Below are positions 17,923-27,057 of a DNA stretch of 64,000 bases, piece after piece. The position numbers and the translations under genes were made by a program. Under the pieces are notes generated by a model. That model searched no databases, was not told where the DNA came from, and saw nothing but the letters and a program-made list of their open reading frames with translations. The stretch covers positions 1 through 64,000 of the forward strand of contig JAUJFZ010000005.1 of the NCBI GenBank assembly GCA_030441535.1, given 5' to 3'. This DNA is from Betaproteobacteria bacterium LSUCC0117. GTDB taxonomy: Bacteria; Pseudomonadota; Gammaproteobacteria; Burkholderiales; Burkholderiaceae_C. How positions within the stretch are numbered: position 1 is the first letter of the stretch; every line of letters begins with the position of its first letter.

Positions 17923-18561
17923 TTAAGTGCCACCCACGTATGGGTTGCTTTGTCGCTCTCGGCCAAAGCTACTCTCTGGCCCGTGGCCGGGAATAAACAC
18001 GGTGTCATCGCCCATCGGCCACAACCGTTGTGTGATGCTGCTGATCAGCGTGTCGTAATCACCCTGCGGAAAATCGGTACGCCCAATGCTGCCGGCAAAC
18101 AATACATCGCCTACAAACGCGCGCTTAATTTGGGGGGCGTAAAAGACCACGTGGCCCGGCGTATGCCCAGGACAGTGACGCACCTGAATCTCATGGGCGC
18201 CAAGTGACACCGTGTCACCATCGTTGAGCCAACGGGTGGGCTGAAACGTCTCGGCGGGGGCAAACTTAAACATCTGGCTTTGCTCTGGCAAGGCATCGAT
18301 CCAAAACTGGTCGCCAGGGTGCGGGCCGATGATGGGGAGGTCCAACTCACGGGCCAACTGCCCTGTCCCACCGGCGTGATCAATGTGCGCGTGCGTAAGC
18401 CAAATATGCCGCAAATTCAAACCCAACGTGGACACGGCATCCATCAATCGGTCGAGGTCACCACCGGGGTCAATCACGGCGGCTTCTTTGATCTCGTCGC
18501 ACCAGATCAACGAACAGTTCTGTGCGAACGGTGTCACAGGAATGGTTTGGTATTTCAACAT
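17923..18561 (-). CDS. MBL-fold metallo-hydrolase (glyoxalase II-like)
   Basis: 212-aa metallo-beta-lactamase fold protein. The metal motif is THAHIDHAGG (HxHxDH), with further ligands in HCPGHTPGHV, GDVLFAGSIGRTD and a terminal IPGHGPESSFGRE. This set matches the small glyoxalase II-like hydrolases; the substrate is not known. The start at 18561 gives MLKYQTIPVTPFAQN, the conserved beginning, rather than an ATG 9 codons earlier. It lies 24 nt after the TonB-like gene and 15 nt before ampG. Confidence 0.88.
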   Translation of the reverse strand: MLKYQTIPVTPFAQNCSLIWCDEIKEAAVIDPGGDLDRLMDAVSTLGLNLRHIWLTHAHIDHAGGTGQLARELDLPIIGPHPGDQFWIDALPEQSQMFKFAPAETFQPTRWLNDGDTVSLGAHEIQVRHCPGHTPGHVVFYAPQIKRAFVGDVLFAGSIGRTDFPQGDYDTLISSITQRLWPMGDDTVFIPGHGPESSFGRERQSNPYVGGT

Positions 18562-18584
18562 GCCCCACATGATAGCCGCAGCAC

Positions 18585-19523
18585 TCACTGCAACTCAAAC
18601 CGAATGGGGACTTGCAACGGCATCGCCGTCGGTACACCATCGACGGTGCCTGGGGTGAATCGCCACTGTTGAACCGCTTTTTGTGCGGCAGCATCCAGTC
18701 GCTCGAAGCCGGAGGAAACGGCGACAGCTGTCGCCGTGACAGCTCCGCTGGCAGCAATATTGATGCGCAACACAACGGTACCAGCCTCACCTGCCCGGCG
18801 GCTGGCACGCGGATAAACAGGTGGCTGCTGGCTGGATGCAATCAGTGACGGCTCTACGCGAACCACAGATACCGGTGCTTCAGCTTCTCGGGCGACCGGT
18901 TTCGAAGCCGCTGGTGAAGACGGGCTTGGTGAAGCGCTGCCAGTTGCTGCAGGCGCATCCACAGGCTCTGCGCGCGCGGCCAGCGGCGACAGGGGCTCCT
19001 GAGTTGCCGACGGTGCTGGAGTTGCTAATGTCGCTGATGTTCCGGGTGTCGAAGGAGGGGAGGTCATCAGGGTAGGCGCTACCGCCACCGCTTCCGGGAC
19101 AGGCGTTGGCTCGTTTGCCCTCGCCCTGGTCGAGGACGGCTTAGGCGCACGCGCAATGGCGGGCTCAGCCGGGAGCGGCTTGCCCGTTTCCGGTGGTGGT
19201 GGAGAAGGCGGCGACGGTCGTGCTGGTGCTGGTGCTGGTGCTGGTCCTGGTACCGAGGGCGCAGCCTCCGGTGCACGCGCCTCGCCCAGCCACGTGACAT
19301 CAACGGGGGCATCTGGTGCCGAGGGTGCTGCGGTTTGCCGTTCAAACCAAGTGGGTTGCCACACCACGAATGCCGCAAATCCCGCCACATGCAACACGAA
19401 TGCGAACCCCAACCAAACACCCAGCCGTCGGGGTTCTAGGCGCTGATCTAATGCGTTGCTTGACGTCGCCCCAAACGACAGGGCGGCGTCAATGCCAGCG
19501 TCAGGATCAGAGGGCGTAGGCAT
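18585..19523 (-). CDS. TonB-family energy transducer
   Basis: 312-aa protein with one N-terminal membrane helix (about residues 35-55), a long proline/alanine-rich periplasmic spacer (about residues 75-230) and a C-terminal TonB domain: PVYPRASRRAGEAGTV and the terminal FTPGTVDGVPT block. It would transmit proton-motive force to TonB-dependent outer-membrane receptors. No exbB or exbD lies nearby. The start overlaps the last 17 nt of xth, implying translational coupling. Whether it is the main TonB or a paralogue is unknown. Confidence 0.82.
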   Translation of the reverse strand: MPTPSDPDAGIDAALSFGATSSNALDQRLEPRRLGVWLGFAFVLHVAGFAAFVVWQPTWFERQTAAPSAPDAPVDVTWLGEARAPEAAPSVPGPAPAPAPARPSPPSPPPPETGKPLPAEPAIARAPKPSSTRARANEPTPVPEAVAVAPTLMTSPPSTPGTSATLATPAPSATQEPLSPLAARAEPVDAPAATGSASPSPSSPAASKPVAREAEAPVSVVRVEPSLIASSQQPPVYPRASRRAGEAGTVVLRINIAASGAVTATAVAVSSGFERLDAAAQKAVQQWRFTPGTVDGVPTAMPLQVPIRFELQ

Positions 19524-20307
19524 AGTCGATCGTGACAGGCGCGTGGTCTGAGAACCGCTCGGCCTTGTATACCGCACACTGGCGAGCCAACGCGGCAAAT
19601 GCCGGCGTCGCTAAGTGGTAATCCAAGCGCCACCCCACGTTATTGGCCCAAGCCTGCCCGCGGTTACTCCACCACGTGTACGCAGCATCGGTTTCAGTGG
19701 GATGTAATTGGCGATAAACGTCGATCATGCCGCCTTCTAAAAACGCAGTCATCCACGCCCGCTCTTCAGGCGTGAAGCCACTGTTTTTTTGATTGCTCCG
19801 CCAGTTCTTCAAATCAATGTTTTGGTGCGCGATATTCAGGTCACCACACAGCACATAGTCGCGGCTTTTGGCCAGTGCGCGCAGGTGCGGCGTAATGGCG
19901 TCTAAAAACCGAAATTTCGCGCTTTGCCGTTCATCACCGGAAGACCCACTGGGGAAGTAACTGCTGATCACACTGAACTTGCGCTTTGGGCTATCAAACC
20001 GTAACTCAATGTAACGACCCTCGGCGTCAAACTCTTCGTTGCCAAAGCCACTGATGACGTCGCTTGGCGTGCGTTTGGTGTAGATGCCGACACCCGAATA
20101 GCCTTTTTTCTCCGCCGTGTGAAAGTATCCGGGCAGCGTGGCAATCACATCCAACGTCCCCGCCATATCCGCGACTTGGGCTTTCAACTCTTGGACGCAC
20201 ATACAATCAGGGGCTGTGTTTGCCACCCACGATTCCAAGCCCTTTCGGCTTGCGGAACGGATACCGTTGAGGTTAAGGCTGGTTAATTTAAACAAGGATT
20301 CGGTCAT
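19507..20307 (-). CDS. xth: Exodeoxyribonuclease III
   Basis: 266-aa AP endonuclease/3' exonuclease for base-excision repair. The N-terminal LTSLNLNGIRSA block, CVQELKAQ (catalytic glutamate), GDLNIAHQNIDLKN and terminal SDHAPV motif are all intact. The ATG lies at 20307 and its bases are shared with the divergent pyrE start: the four bases CATG at 20305-20308 hold both start codons. No strong Shine-Dalgarno is present, and a TTG at codon 5 is an alternative. The TonB-like gene starts inside its 3' end. Confidence 0.93.
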   Translation of the reverse strand: MTESLFKLTSLNLNGIRSASRKGLESWVANTAPDCMCVQELKAQVADMAGTLDVIATLPGYFHTAEKKGYSGVGIYTKRTPSDVISGFGNEEFDAEGRYIELRFDSPKRKFSVISSYFPSGSSGDERQSAKFRFLDAITPHLRALAKSRDYVLCGDLNIAHQNIDLKNWRSNQKNSGFTPEERAWMTAFLEGGMIDVYRQLHPTETDAAYTWWSNRGQAWANNVGWRLDYHLATPAFAALARQCAVYKAERFSDHAPVTIDYAYAL

Positions 20308-21022
20308 GGTCTCTACACAACAATTAACTGGCACCAACACGAGTGACTTGGCGCAAGCGTTTGTTGCATTCTCGGTTGAGGCAGGCGTGCTGCGCTTGGG
20401 TGAATTTAAAACAAAGGCGGGGCGAATGAGCCCTTACTTTTTCAACGCCGGCTTGTTCGATGACGGCGCCAAACTGGCCCGCTTGGCTCAATTTTATGCA
20501 CAGCGCATCCTGAGCAGCGGCATTGAGTTTGACATGGTTTTTGGACCTGCCTACAAAGGTATTCCGTTGGGCGCTGCGGTGTCCATGGAACTCGCACGTC
20601 AGGGCAAGAACGTGCCCTTTGCCTATAACCGCAAAGAAGCGAAGGACCATGGCGAGGGCGGTTCGCTGGTGGGAGCCCCTTTAAAAGGTCGCGTGCTGAT
20701 CGTGGATGATGTGATGAGTGCCGGCACAGCCGCACGCGAATCTATTGCCCTTATCAAAGCGGCGGGTGCCACGCCACATGCCGTGGCCATTGCACTGGAC
20801 CGGCAGGAAATGGCGACCGAGCAGCAAACCGACGGCAGTCTGAAGGACGTTCCCTACAGCGCGGTGCAGTACGTCCGCGAGCGCGTGGGCTTACAAGTAT
20901 GTGCCATCGCCACGCTAGACGACTTGTTGGGCTACCTGTCAAACCAAGCCGAAAACCCTGAATTTGCCGACAACCACGCCCGCGTGCTGGCGTATCGAGA
21001 GCGTTACGGCGTCAACGCGTGA
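20306..21022 (+). CDS. pyrE: Orotate phosphoribosyltransferase
   Basis: 238-aa enzyme converting orotate and PRPP to OMP in pyrimidine synthesis. The orotate-binding block KAGRMSPYFFNAGLF and the PRPP motif VLIVDDVMSAGTA are conserved. The start at 20306 is supported by AAGGA 7 nt upstream. Because xth starts on the other strand within the same CATG, each gene's upstream signals lie inside the coding region of the other. A 10-bp hairpin spans its stop codon, and gatB ends 21 nt beyond on the other strand. Confidence 0.95.
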   Translation: MVSTQQLTGTNTSDLAQAFVAFSVEAGVLRLGEFKTKAGRMSPYFFNAGLFDDGAKLARLAQFYAQRILSSGIEFDMVFGPAYKGIPLGAAVSMELARQGKNVPFAYNRKEAKDHGEGGSLVGAPLKGRVLIVDDVMSAGTAARESIALIKAAGATPHAVAIALDRQEMATEQQTDGSLKDVPYSAVQYVRERVGLQVCAIATLDDLLGYLSNQAENPEFADNHARVLAYRERYGVNA

Positions 21023-21029
21023 CGCCGTA
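21005..21029. terminator. Hairpin across the pyrE stop codon
   Basis: A perfect 10-bp stem (TACGGCGTCA at 21005-21014, complement 21020-21029, 5-nt loop) includes the pyrE stop codon TGA. It lies in the 21-nt space between convergent pyrE and gatB. No run of T follows, so any termination would be Rho-independent only weakly, or the stem may protect mRNA 3' ends. Seen directly; function inferred from position. Confidence 0.45.
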
Positions 21030-21043
21030 GTACAACCCTCACG

Positions 21044-22516
21044 TTAATCGAGCTTGGCCTTCAGTAGCGCATTAACCTGCGCTGGGTTCGCTTTGCCCTT
21101 GCTGGCCTTCATCACCTGTCCCACCAAGGCGTTAAACGCCTTGTCTTTACCCGCCTTGTATTGTGCGATGTTGTCGGCATTACCTGCCAGCACCTCGTCA
21201 ATAATCGACTCTAAGGCGCCCGTGTCGTTCATCTGCTTAAGGCCTTTAGCCTCGATGATGGCATCGACCTCGCACTCACCTTGCCATAGCGCATCAAAGA
21301 CTTGTTTGGCCGCGTTATTTGAAATCGTGTTGTCCACAATACGACCAATCAAGGCTGCCAACTGCGCGCTGGCTACCGGTATCGCGTCGAAATCAATATC
21401 GTCTTGGTTCAGGCGACGTGCAACCTCTCCCATGATCCAGTTGCTGGCCAGCTTCGCTTGGCCAGAGGCTTTGGCTGTCACCTCAAAATAAGCAGCCATC
21501 GCCTGTGATTGCGTCAGGGTCGTGGCGTCGTATTCGGGTAAGCCGTAATCTCGCACAAAGCGCTCGGCCATCACACGCGGCAACTCAGCCATTTCGCTGC
21601 GCACACGATCGACCCAGTCGCGACTGATCACCAATGGTGGCAAGTCAGGGTCGGGGAAATAGCGGTAGTCAGCGGCATCCTCTTTGGTGCGCATCGCACG
21701 CGTTTCGCCGGTATCGGGGTCGAACAGAACTGTCGCTTGCTGAATGGCATGACCATCTTCGATTTGCTCAATTTGCCAGCGGATTTCGTAATCAATCGCT
21801 TGCTGCATGAACTTGAAGCTGTTCAGGTTTTTGATTTCTCGGCGCGTGCCCAAAGGCGCACCTGGTTTGCGAACCGACACGTTGGCATCACAGCGGAAAC
21901 TACCCTCCTGCATGTTCCCGTCACAAATGCCAATCCACGTCACAATTTTGTGTAGCTCTTTGGCATAAGCCACCGCTTCAGCGGTCGATCGGATGTCGGG
22001 CTCGGTCACAATCTCCAGCAAGGGTGTACCCGCGCGGTTCAAGTCGATGCCACTCTGGCCACCACCACCCAGCGCCGCGTCCTCGTGCAATGACTTACCG
22101 GCATCCTCTTCCAAGTGCGCACGCACCAAACGAACGGTTTTTTTCTCATCGCCTAAAAAGAAACTGACCTCGCCACCCTGTACCACAGGAATCTCAAACT
22201 GGCTGATCTGGTAACCCTTGGGCAGGTCGGGGTAGAAGTAGTTTTTACGCGCAAAGACACTCTTCTCTGCGACGTGTGCGTTGACAGCTAAACCCAGTTG
22301 AATGGCGCGCTCAACCGCGCCCTTATTCATGACGGGTAATGCACCGGGCAACGCCAAATCCACAGGGCTGGCGTGCACGTTCGGCTCAGCACCAAAGGCC
22401 ACAGCAGAACGGCTAAAGATCTTCGACGCAGTTGACAACTGGGCATGGGTCTCAAAGCCAATGACGACCTCGTATCCATTCACCAGAAGGCTCGCTCGGG
22501 CTGCTGGCGCGCTCAT
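21044..22516 (-). CDS. gatB: Asp-tRNA(Asn)/Glu-tRNA(Gln) amidotransferase subunit B
   Basis: 490 aa; tRNA-binding kinase-like subunit that activates the misacylated tRNA before transamidation. The N-terminal cradle has IGFETHAQLS and the later blocks EVNLNRAGTPLLEIV-like sequence (IDLNRAGTPLLEIV) and CDANVSVRKPG. The C-terminal YqeY-like tail ends in LLKAKLD. Its ATG overlaps the gatA stop by 4 nt (ATGA), so the order gatC-gatA-gatB is one translationally coupled operon. The presence of GatCAB suggests Asn-tRNA or Gln-tRNA is made by transamidation in this organism. Confidence 0.95.
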   Translation of the reverse strand: MSAPAARASLLVNGYEVVIGFETHAQLSTASKIFSRSAVAFGAEPNVHASPVDLALPGALPVMNKGAVERAIQLGLAVNAHVAEKSVFARKNYFYPDLPKGYQISQFEIPVVQGGEVSFFLGDEKKTVRLVRAHLEEDAGKSLHEDAALGGGGQSGIDLNRAGTPLLEIVTEPDIRSTAEAVAYAKELHKIVTWIGICDGNMQEGSFRCDANVSVRKPGAPLGTRREIKNLNSFKFMQQAIDYEIRWQIEQIEDGHAIQQATVLFDPDTGETRAMRTKEDAADYRYFPDPDLPPLVISRDWVDRVRSEMAELPRVMAERFVRDYGLPEYDATTLTQSQAMAAYFEVTAKASGQAKLASNWIMGEVARRLNQDDIDFDAIPVASAQLAALIGRIVDNTISNNAAKQVFDALWQGECEVDAIIEAKGLKQMNDTGALESIIDEVLAGNADNIAQYKAGKDKAFNALVGQVMKASKGKANPAQVNALLKAKLD

Positions 22517-24024
22517 AAAACAGACTCCTTCGGGCTGGCTGTATGCCAGCTGGTCACTTGCTGAAACTGGTGAGCGGTCTGCAGCAGTTCAGGTTCTTTC
22601 AGGTAGTTACCCACCAGTTGCAGGCCAACGGGCATGCCGCCTTCGCCAAATCCGGCAGGCACGCTCATGCCGGGCAAACCAGCCAAGCTGATAGACAAAG
22701 TAAAAATATCGGCAAGATAGCTGGCGACCGGGTCATTGGCCTTTTCACCCAAATGCCAAGCGACCGTCGGTGCGACCGGCCCAGCGATGACATCGCACTG
22801 CTGGAATGCCGCCTGGAAGTCGTTGGCAATCAGACGTCGAATTTTTTGAGCCTGCAGATAGTAGGCGTCGTAGTAGCCGTGTGACAACACGTAGGTACCG
22901 ATCAAAATTCGCCGCTTGACCTCATCCCCAAAGCCTTCGCTGCGGGTCTTTTGGTACATGTCAATCAGGTCATCGTACGCGGCCGCTCGGTGGCCATAAC
23001 GCACCCCATCAAAGCGGCTCAAGTTACTCGACGCCTCCGCTGGCGCGATGATGTAGTAAACCGGTATGGACAACTCGGTACGTGGCAAGCTGATATCGAC
23101 CAGCGTCGCACCCAGCGCAGTCAACTGGGCAAGCGCCGCTTGCACGGCCTCGTTTACATCGGTCGACACGCCCGCCCCGAAAAACTCTTTGGGCAACCCC
23201 ACCCGCAAACCGGATAGGGGCTTATCGGGCGTTGCACCCGCCCGTGGTTGGTTGAGGGTTTGCGTGAAATCACGCGCTGGTACGTCTAAGGACGTGGCGT
23301 CGCGATCAAGGTCTGGGCCCGCCATCGCAGACAACAGCAACGCGCAATCCTCAGCGCTGCGGGCCATGGGCCCCGCTTGGTCAAGGCTAGACGCAAACGC
23401 CACCATGCCGTAACGCGAGCAAAGACCGTATGTGGGCTTGATACCGGTGATTCCACAGAACGCTGCCGGTTGACGAATCGAGCCACCGGTGTCGGTGCCC
23501 GTAGCTGCTGGTACCAACCGCGCGGCAACAGCGGCCGCTGAGCCACCAGAGGAACCACCCGGCACCCGCGTAACGTCCCAAGGATTCTTCACGGGACCAT
23601 AGGCCGAATTTTCGTTGGCTGAGCCCATCGCAAATTCGTCGCAATTCAGTTTGCCCAAGCTGACGGTTCCCGCCTCCATCAAGCGCCGTACCACGGTCGC
23701 GGTGAACGGGCTTTGGTAACCCGCCAGCATTTTGGACCCAGCAGTGGTCGGCATCCCTTCGGTTACAAATACATCTTTGTGCGCCATCGGCACACCCAAC
23801 AAAGGGGCTGCATGCCCATCGCGGCGTTGTGCATCGGCGAGTTTGGCTTGCGCAAGCGCACGGTCGGGGTCGAGGTGTAAAAAGCTTCCCAGCCGCTGGT
23901 GCGCCTCTGCGCGGGCGAGCAAATGCTGAGTCACCTCAACACTCGATACCGCTTTAGCTTGCAATTGGCGTGATAACTCGGCCACGCGCCATTCATGAAT
24001 TTCAGACATCGCAGGTACGCTCAC
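22513..24024 (-). CDS. gatA: Asp-tRNA(Asn)/Glu-tRNA(Gln) amidotransferase subunit A
   Basis: 503-aa amidase-signature subunit that releases ammonia from glutamine. The Ser-cisSer-Lys triad is in place: lysine in PMAHKDVFV, cis-serine and nucleophilic serine in the GGSSGGSAAA and GTDTGGSIR segments. The GTG at 24024 overlaps the gatC stop (GTGA), which favours coupling, while ATG at 24009 is an alternative start with neither having a strong Shine-Dalgarno. gatB overlaps its end by 4 nt. Confidence 0.95.
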   Translation of the reverse strand: MSVPAMSEIHEWRVAELSRQLQAKAVSSVEVTQHLLARAEAHQRLGSFLHLDPDRALAQAKLADAQRRDGHAAPLLGVPMAHKDVFVTEGMPTTAGSKMLAGYQSPFTATVVRRLMEAGTVSLGKLNCDEFAMGSANENSAYGPVKNPWDVTRVPGGSSGGSAAAVAARLVPAATGTDTGGSIRQPAAFCGITGIKPTYGLCSRYGMVAFASSLDQAGPMARSAEDCALLLSAMAGPDLDRDATSLDVPARDFTQTLNQPRAGATPDKPLSGLRVGLPKEFFGAGVSTDVNEAVQAALAQLTALGATLVDISLPRTELSIPVYYIIAPAEASSNLSRFDGVRYGHRAAAYDDLIDMYQKTRSEGFGDEVKRRILIGTYVLSHGYYDAYYLQAQKIRRLIANDFQAAFQQCDVIAGPVAPTVAWHLGEKANDPVASYLADIFTLSISLAGLPGMSVPAGFGEGGMPVGLQLVGNYLKEPELLQTAHQFQQVTSWHTASPKESVL

Positions 24025-24332
24025 TCGATCACTTTGGGAACTAAAAACAAGCCTCGCTCAACCGCGGGCGCACTGCGCTGGTTGGTGTCGCGAATGGCCT
24101 CGCTGGCGGGCTCGCTCGCAATGTCATCCCGCAGGCGCAAAGCCACCGCTTCGCCCATAGCGTCTGTGGGGTGCGCCAGCGGCTCTATGCGGGTGGTGTC
24201 GACGGCGTTCATTTGCGCCACCAGGTCAAAAAAGCCATTGATTTGGGTAACCAGCGGTCCCTCCGCTTCGGGGGTCAGCTCAAGCCGTGCCAATGCGGCC
24301 AAACGCCGCATATCGTCAGAAGTTAGTGCCAT
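24021..24332 (-). CDS. gatC: Asp-tRNA(Asn)/Glu-tRNA(Gln) amidotransferase subunit C
   Basis: 103-aa small subunit that stabilises GatA and bridges it to GatB. The helix-rich N-terminus begins MALTSDDMRRLAALARLEL and the RIEPLAHPTD segment is typical. First gene of gatCAB, reading away from mreB; the shared 213-nt region holds both promoters. No clear Shine-Dalgarno precedes the ATG. Confidence 0.93.
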   Translation of the reverse strand: MALTSDDMRRLAALARLELTPEAEGPLVTQINGFFDLVAQMNAVDTTRIEPLAHPTDAMGEAVALRLRDDIASEPASEAIRDTNQRSAPAVERGLFLVPKVIE

Positions 24333-24545
24333 TGAATAAAATCATGTGATGCATTAGCCAACGCTCAAAAAATGCCAAAAAAGCCGGTCTGGCCATTGGG
24401 TGTCGAAGTAAAGGATAGGGTATTATCCAACCTTTAGATTCCGCCGCGTTTTTTCACGTTTTTACTGAGCTTTTGCGCGAATTAAAACCACTTTCCCGTT
24501 TCGTCGGTTGGGACGCCCAGCCCCTGAATCGCTAGGACGCCATAC
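24333..24545. promoter_or_regulatory. Divergent gatC / mreB promoter region
   Basis: 213-nt non-coding spacer. It contains an inverted repeat GGATA (24413-24417) / TATCC (24423-24427) around the hexamer TATTAT (24421-24426), which could be the -10 of a mreB promoter; the nearest -35-like box is TTGGGT (24396-24401) with a long 19-nt spacer. A T-rich stretch follows. mreB itself has AGGA 10 nt before ATG. No RNA gene is recognised. Confidence 0.35.
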
Positions 24546-25589
24546 ATGTTTCAAGCTTTCCGCCGTCAATTTTCCTCCGATCTTGCCATCGACCTCGGCA
24601 CGGCAAACACCCTGATTTATATGCGCGACAAAGGCATCATCCTAGATGAGCCCTCGGTCGTCGCCATCCGCAACGAAGGCGGCCCACACGGTAAAAAAAC
24701 CCTGCAAGCGGTTGGCCACGAAGCAAAGTCCATGTTGGGCAAAGTCCCCGGCAACATCGAAGCCATTCGCCCGATGAAGGACGGCGTGATCGCCGACTTC
24801 ACAGTCACCGAGCAAATGCTCAAGCAATTCATCAAGATGGCGCACCCCCGCTCCATTTTCCGACCCAGCCCGCGCATCATCATCTGTGTGCCCTGCGGTT
24901 CAACGCAAGTCGAGCGTCGCGCCATCCGTGAATCGGCGTTGGGGGCAGGCGCGTCCGAGGTCTTTTTGATTGAAGAGCCCATGGCAGCCGCCATTGGCGC
25001 GGGATTGCCCGTTTCTGAAGCCTCAGGCTCTATGGTCATCGACATCGGTGGCGGCACCACCGAGGTGGGCATCATCTCTTTGGGCGGCATGGTTTACAAA
25101 GGGAGCGTGCGCGTCGGTGGCGACCGTTTCGACGAGGCCATCATCAGCTACATCCGTCGCAACTACGGCATGCTCATCGGTGAGCCGACCGCAGAAGCCA
25201 TCAAAAAGACCATTGGCTCTGCATTCCCCGGCGGTGATGTCAAAGAAATGGAAGTCAAGGGTCGTAACTTGTCAGAGGGCGTGCCCCGCTCCTTTGTGAT
25301 CTCTTCCAACGAAATCCTTGAATCACTCACCGAGCCGCTCAACAACATTGTCTCTGCAGTCAAGACGGCCCTTGAGCAAACACCACCTGAACTGGGCGCC
25401 GATATTGCCGAGCGCGGCATGATGCTGACTGGCGGCGGTGCGCTGTTGCATGACCTCGACCGCTTACTCTCCGAGGAAACCGGTTTGCCCGTCTTGGTGG
25501 CGGAAGACCCCCTGACCTGCGTCGTTCGCGGCTGCGGCATGGCCTTGGAGCGGATGGATAGCCTGGGTACCATCTTCTCCCACGAGTAA
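24546..25589 (+). CDS. mreB: Rod shape-determining protein MreB
   Basis: 347-aa actin homologue that forms membrane-associated filaments guiding lateral wall synthesis. The actin-family motifs are all present: phosphate-1 DLGTANTLIY near residue 18, phosphate-2 VIDIGGGTTEVG near 162 and the adenosine motif TGGGALLHDL near 292. An amphipathic N-terminal stretch MFQAFRRQF would anchor it at the inner membrane. First gene of mreB-mreC-mreD-mrdA. Confidence 0.97.
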   Translation: MFQAFRRQFSSDLAIDLGTANTLIYMRDKGIILDEPSVVAIRNEGGPHGKKTLQAVGHEAKSMLGKVPGNIEAIRPMKDGVIADFTVTEQMLKQFIKMAHPRSIFRPSPRIIICVPCGSTQVERRAIRESALGAGASEVFLIEEPMAAAIGAGLPVSEASGSMVIDIGGGTTEVGIISLGGMVYKGSVRVGGDRFDEAIISYIRRNYGMLIGEPTAEAIKKTIGSAFPGGDVKEMEVKGRNLSEGVPRSFVISSNEILESLTEPLNNIVSAVKTALEQTPPELGADIAERGMMLTGGGALLHDLDRLLSEETGLPVLVAEDPLTCVVRGCGMALERMDSLGTIFSHE

Positions 25590-25623
25590 GTGCGCAACTG
25601 CTAACTGACCCAGCCATCGCCCC

Positions 25624-26520
25624 GTGCTAGACCGATCCCCGCCGGCCCTTTTTAAACAAGGTGTCACGGCGTTTATGAAATTGGCCATCTGCACGGGCTT
25701 GTCAGCAGCGTTGATGCTGGTCGACCGGCAAGCCAAAGTCAGTGAGCCGATCCGTGCGGCGCTGGCCACAGCGCTGCACCCCGTTGAGTATGCGTTGCGC
25801 CAACCACTTGAAGTTGCGGGCGGCTTAATCGACTACTTCCGACACCAATCAACTTTTATCAGCGAGCAAGCGGCGCTTAAACAATCGCTTCTAGAACTGT
25901 CATTACAGGCTCAGCGGGCCGCCTACTTAAGTGCAGAAAACCAGCGACTCGAGGAATTGTTGCAACTGCGCAGCGCGCAGACACAGCCCAGCATCGCAGC
26001 GCGCATCGTCGCCGAGACCCCTGATCCCTATGCCGCGCGCGTCGTCATCGATAAGGGCAGCATGGACGGTGTCAGCGCCGGCGCTGCCGTCGTCGACGTT
26101 AATGGCGTTTATGGACAAGTCACCACGGTTTACCCATTCAGCAGCGAGGTGACACTCGTCACCGATTCCAACCACGCAACGCCCGTTATGAATGCGCGTA
26201 CGGGTGCACGTGGTGTGCTGTTTGGCGCCAAGAAGGGCGCCGTGTCGATGCTCGAAATGCGGTATGTCAATGCCAACGCTGATGTGCAATCCGGCGATCT
26301 GCTGCTCACAAGCGGCATTGACGGCGTCTACCCGCCCGGTTTGCATGTGGCGACGGTGAACCCACTGCCCGATACCCAGGACATGAATTACACCACCCTG
26401 TACTGCACGCCAAGCGCCCGCGTGGATATCACGCGAGAGGTTTTGATCGTCTCGCCTGCACGACCGACTGAGCCACCGCAACCGGCAGTCACTAAACAAG
26501 AAAAGGCGGGTGACTCATGA
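25624..26520 (+). CDS. mreC: Rod shape-determining protein MreC
   Basis: 298-aa bitopic protein: short cytoplasmic start, one membrane helix (about residues 18-34), coiled-coil (about 65-115) and paired beta-barrel periplasmic domains with the DKGSMDGV and LLTSGIDGVYPPGL motifs. It links MreB to the wall synthases. Begins with GTG at 25624, 34 nt after mreB, without a strong Shine-Dalgarno. Its end overlaps mreD by 4 nt. The C-terminal tail is a proline-rich, likely disordered segment. Confidence 0.93.
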   Translation: MLDRSPPALFKQGVTAFMKLAICTGLSAALMLVDRQAKVSEPIRAALATALHPVEYALRQPLEVAGGLIDYFRHQSTFISEQAALKQSLLELSLQAQRAAYLSAENQRLEELLQLRSAQTQPSIAARIVAETPDPYAARVVIDKGSMDGVSAGAAVVDVNGVYGQVTTVYPFSSEVTLVTDSNHATPVMNARTGARGVLFGAKKGAVSMLEMRYVNANADVQSGDLLLTSGIDGVYPPGLHVATVNPLPDTQDMNYTTLYCTPSARVDITREVLIVSPARPTEPPQPAVTKQEKAGDS

Positions 26521-27047
26521 TCATGCGCCGTGGCCAACCCCTGCTGTTGCCGGTCTCCCCCTTGTTCATCGCAGTGTCGCTGATTGTGGCCTTGCTGCTG
26601 AACATGTTTTTAAGCAACCTCCTCGGCCCTGGTGGTGTTTGGCTGCCTGATTTTTTGGCCGTTGCACTGGTCTTTTGGAATGTCCACCAACCTCGACGCA
26701 TCAGTATTGGATGGGCGTTCTTCTTCGGTTTGCTCATGGATGTGCATGCCAGTGCCTTGCTCGGCCAGCATGCGCTGGCCTACAGCGTGCTGTCGTATTT
26801 TGCGATCTCCATGCATCGTCGCTTACGCTGGTTCCCCGTCGATGGCCAGGCGCTGCAACTGATCCCCCTCCTACTGGTCGCGCACCTGTTGCAGTGGTTG
26901 GTACGCTGGTTGGTCGGCGATGGGCTACCCGGCTGGCCCGCGTTGATCGCCCCCGCACTCGAGGCGGTTTTATGGCCCATTGCCACCGCAGTCCTGTTGG
27001 CCCCCCAACGGCGGGCACACAACCCCGATGAGAACCGTCCCATCTGA
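26517..27047 (+). CDS. mreD: Rod shape-determining protein MreD
   Basis: 176-aa inner-membrane protein with about five or six hydrophobic segments. The characteristic WAFFFGLLMDVHASALLG stretch lies around residues 63-80, and LPDFLAVALVFW precedes it. Its ATG overlaps the mreC stop (ATGA), so it is translationally coupled, and the mrdA start is 10 nt after its stop. MreD works with MreC in the elongasome. Confidence 0.92.
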   Translation: MIMRRGQPLLLPVSPLFIAVSLIVALLLNMFLSNLLGPGGVWLPDFLAVALVFWNVHQPRRISIGWAFFFGLLMDVHASALLGQHALAYSVLSYFAISMHRRLRWFPVDGQALQLIPLLLVAHLLQWLVRWLVGDGLPGWPALIAPALEAVLWPIATAVLLAPQRRAHNPDENRPI

Positions 27048-27057
27048 TGCGCAACCC

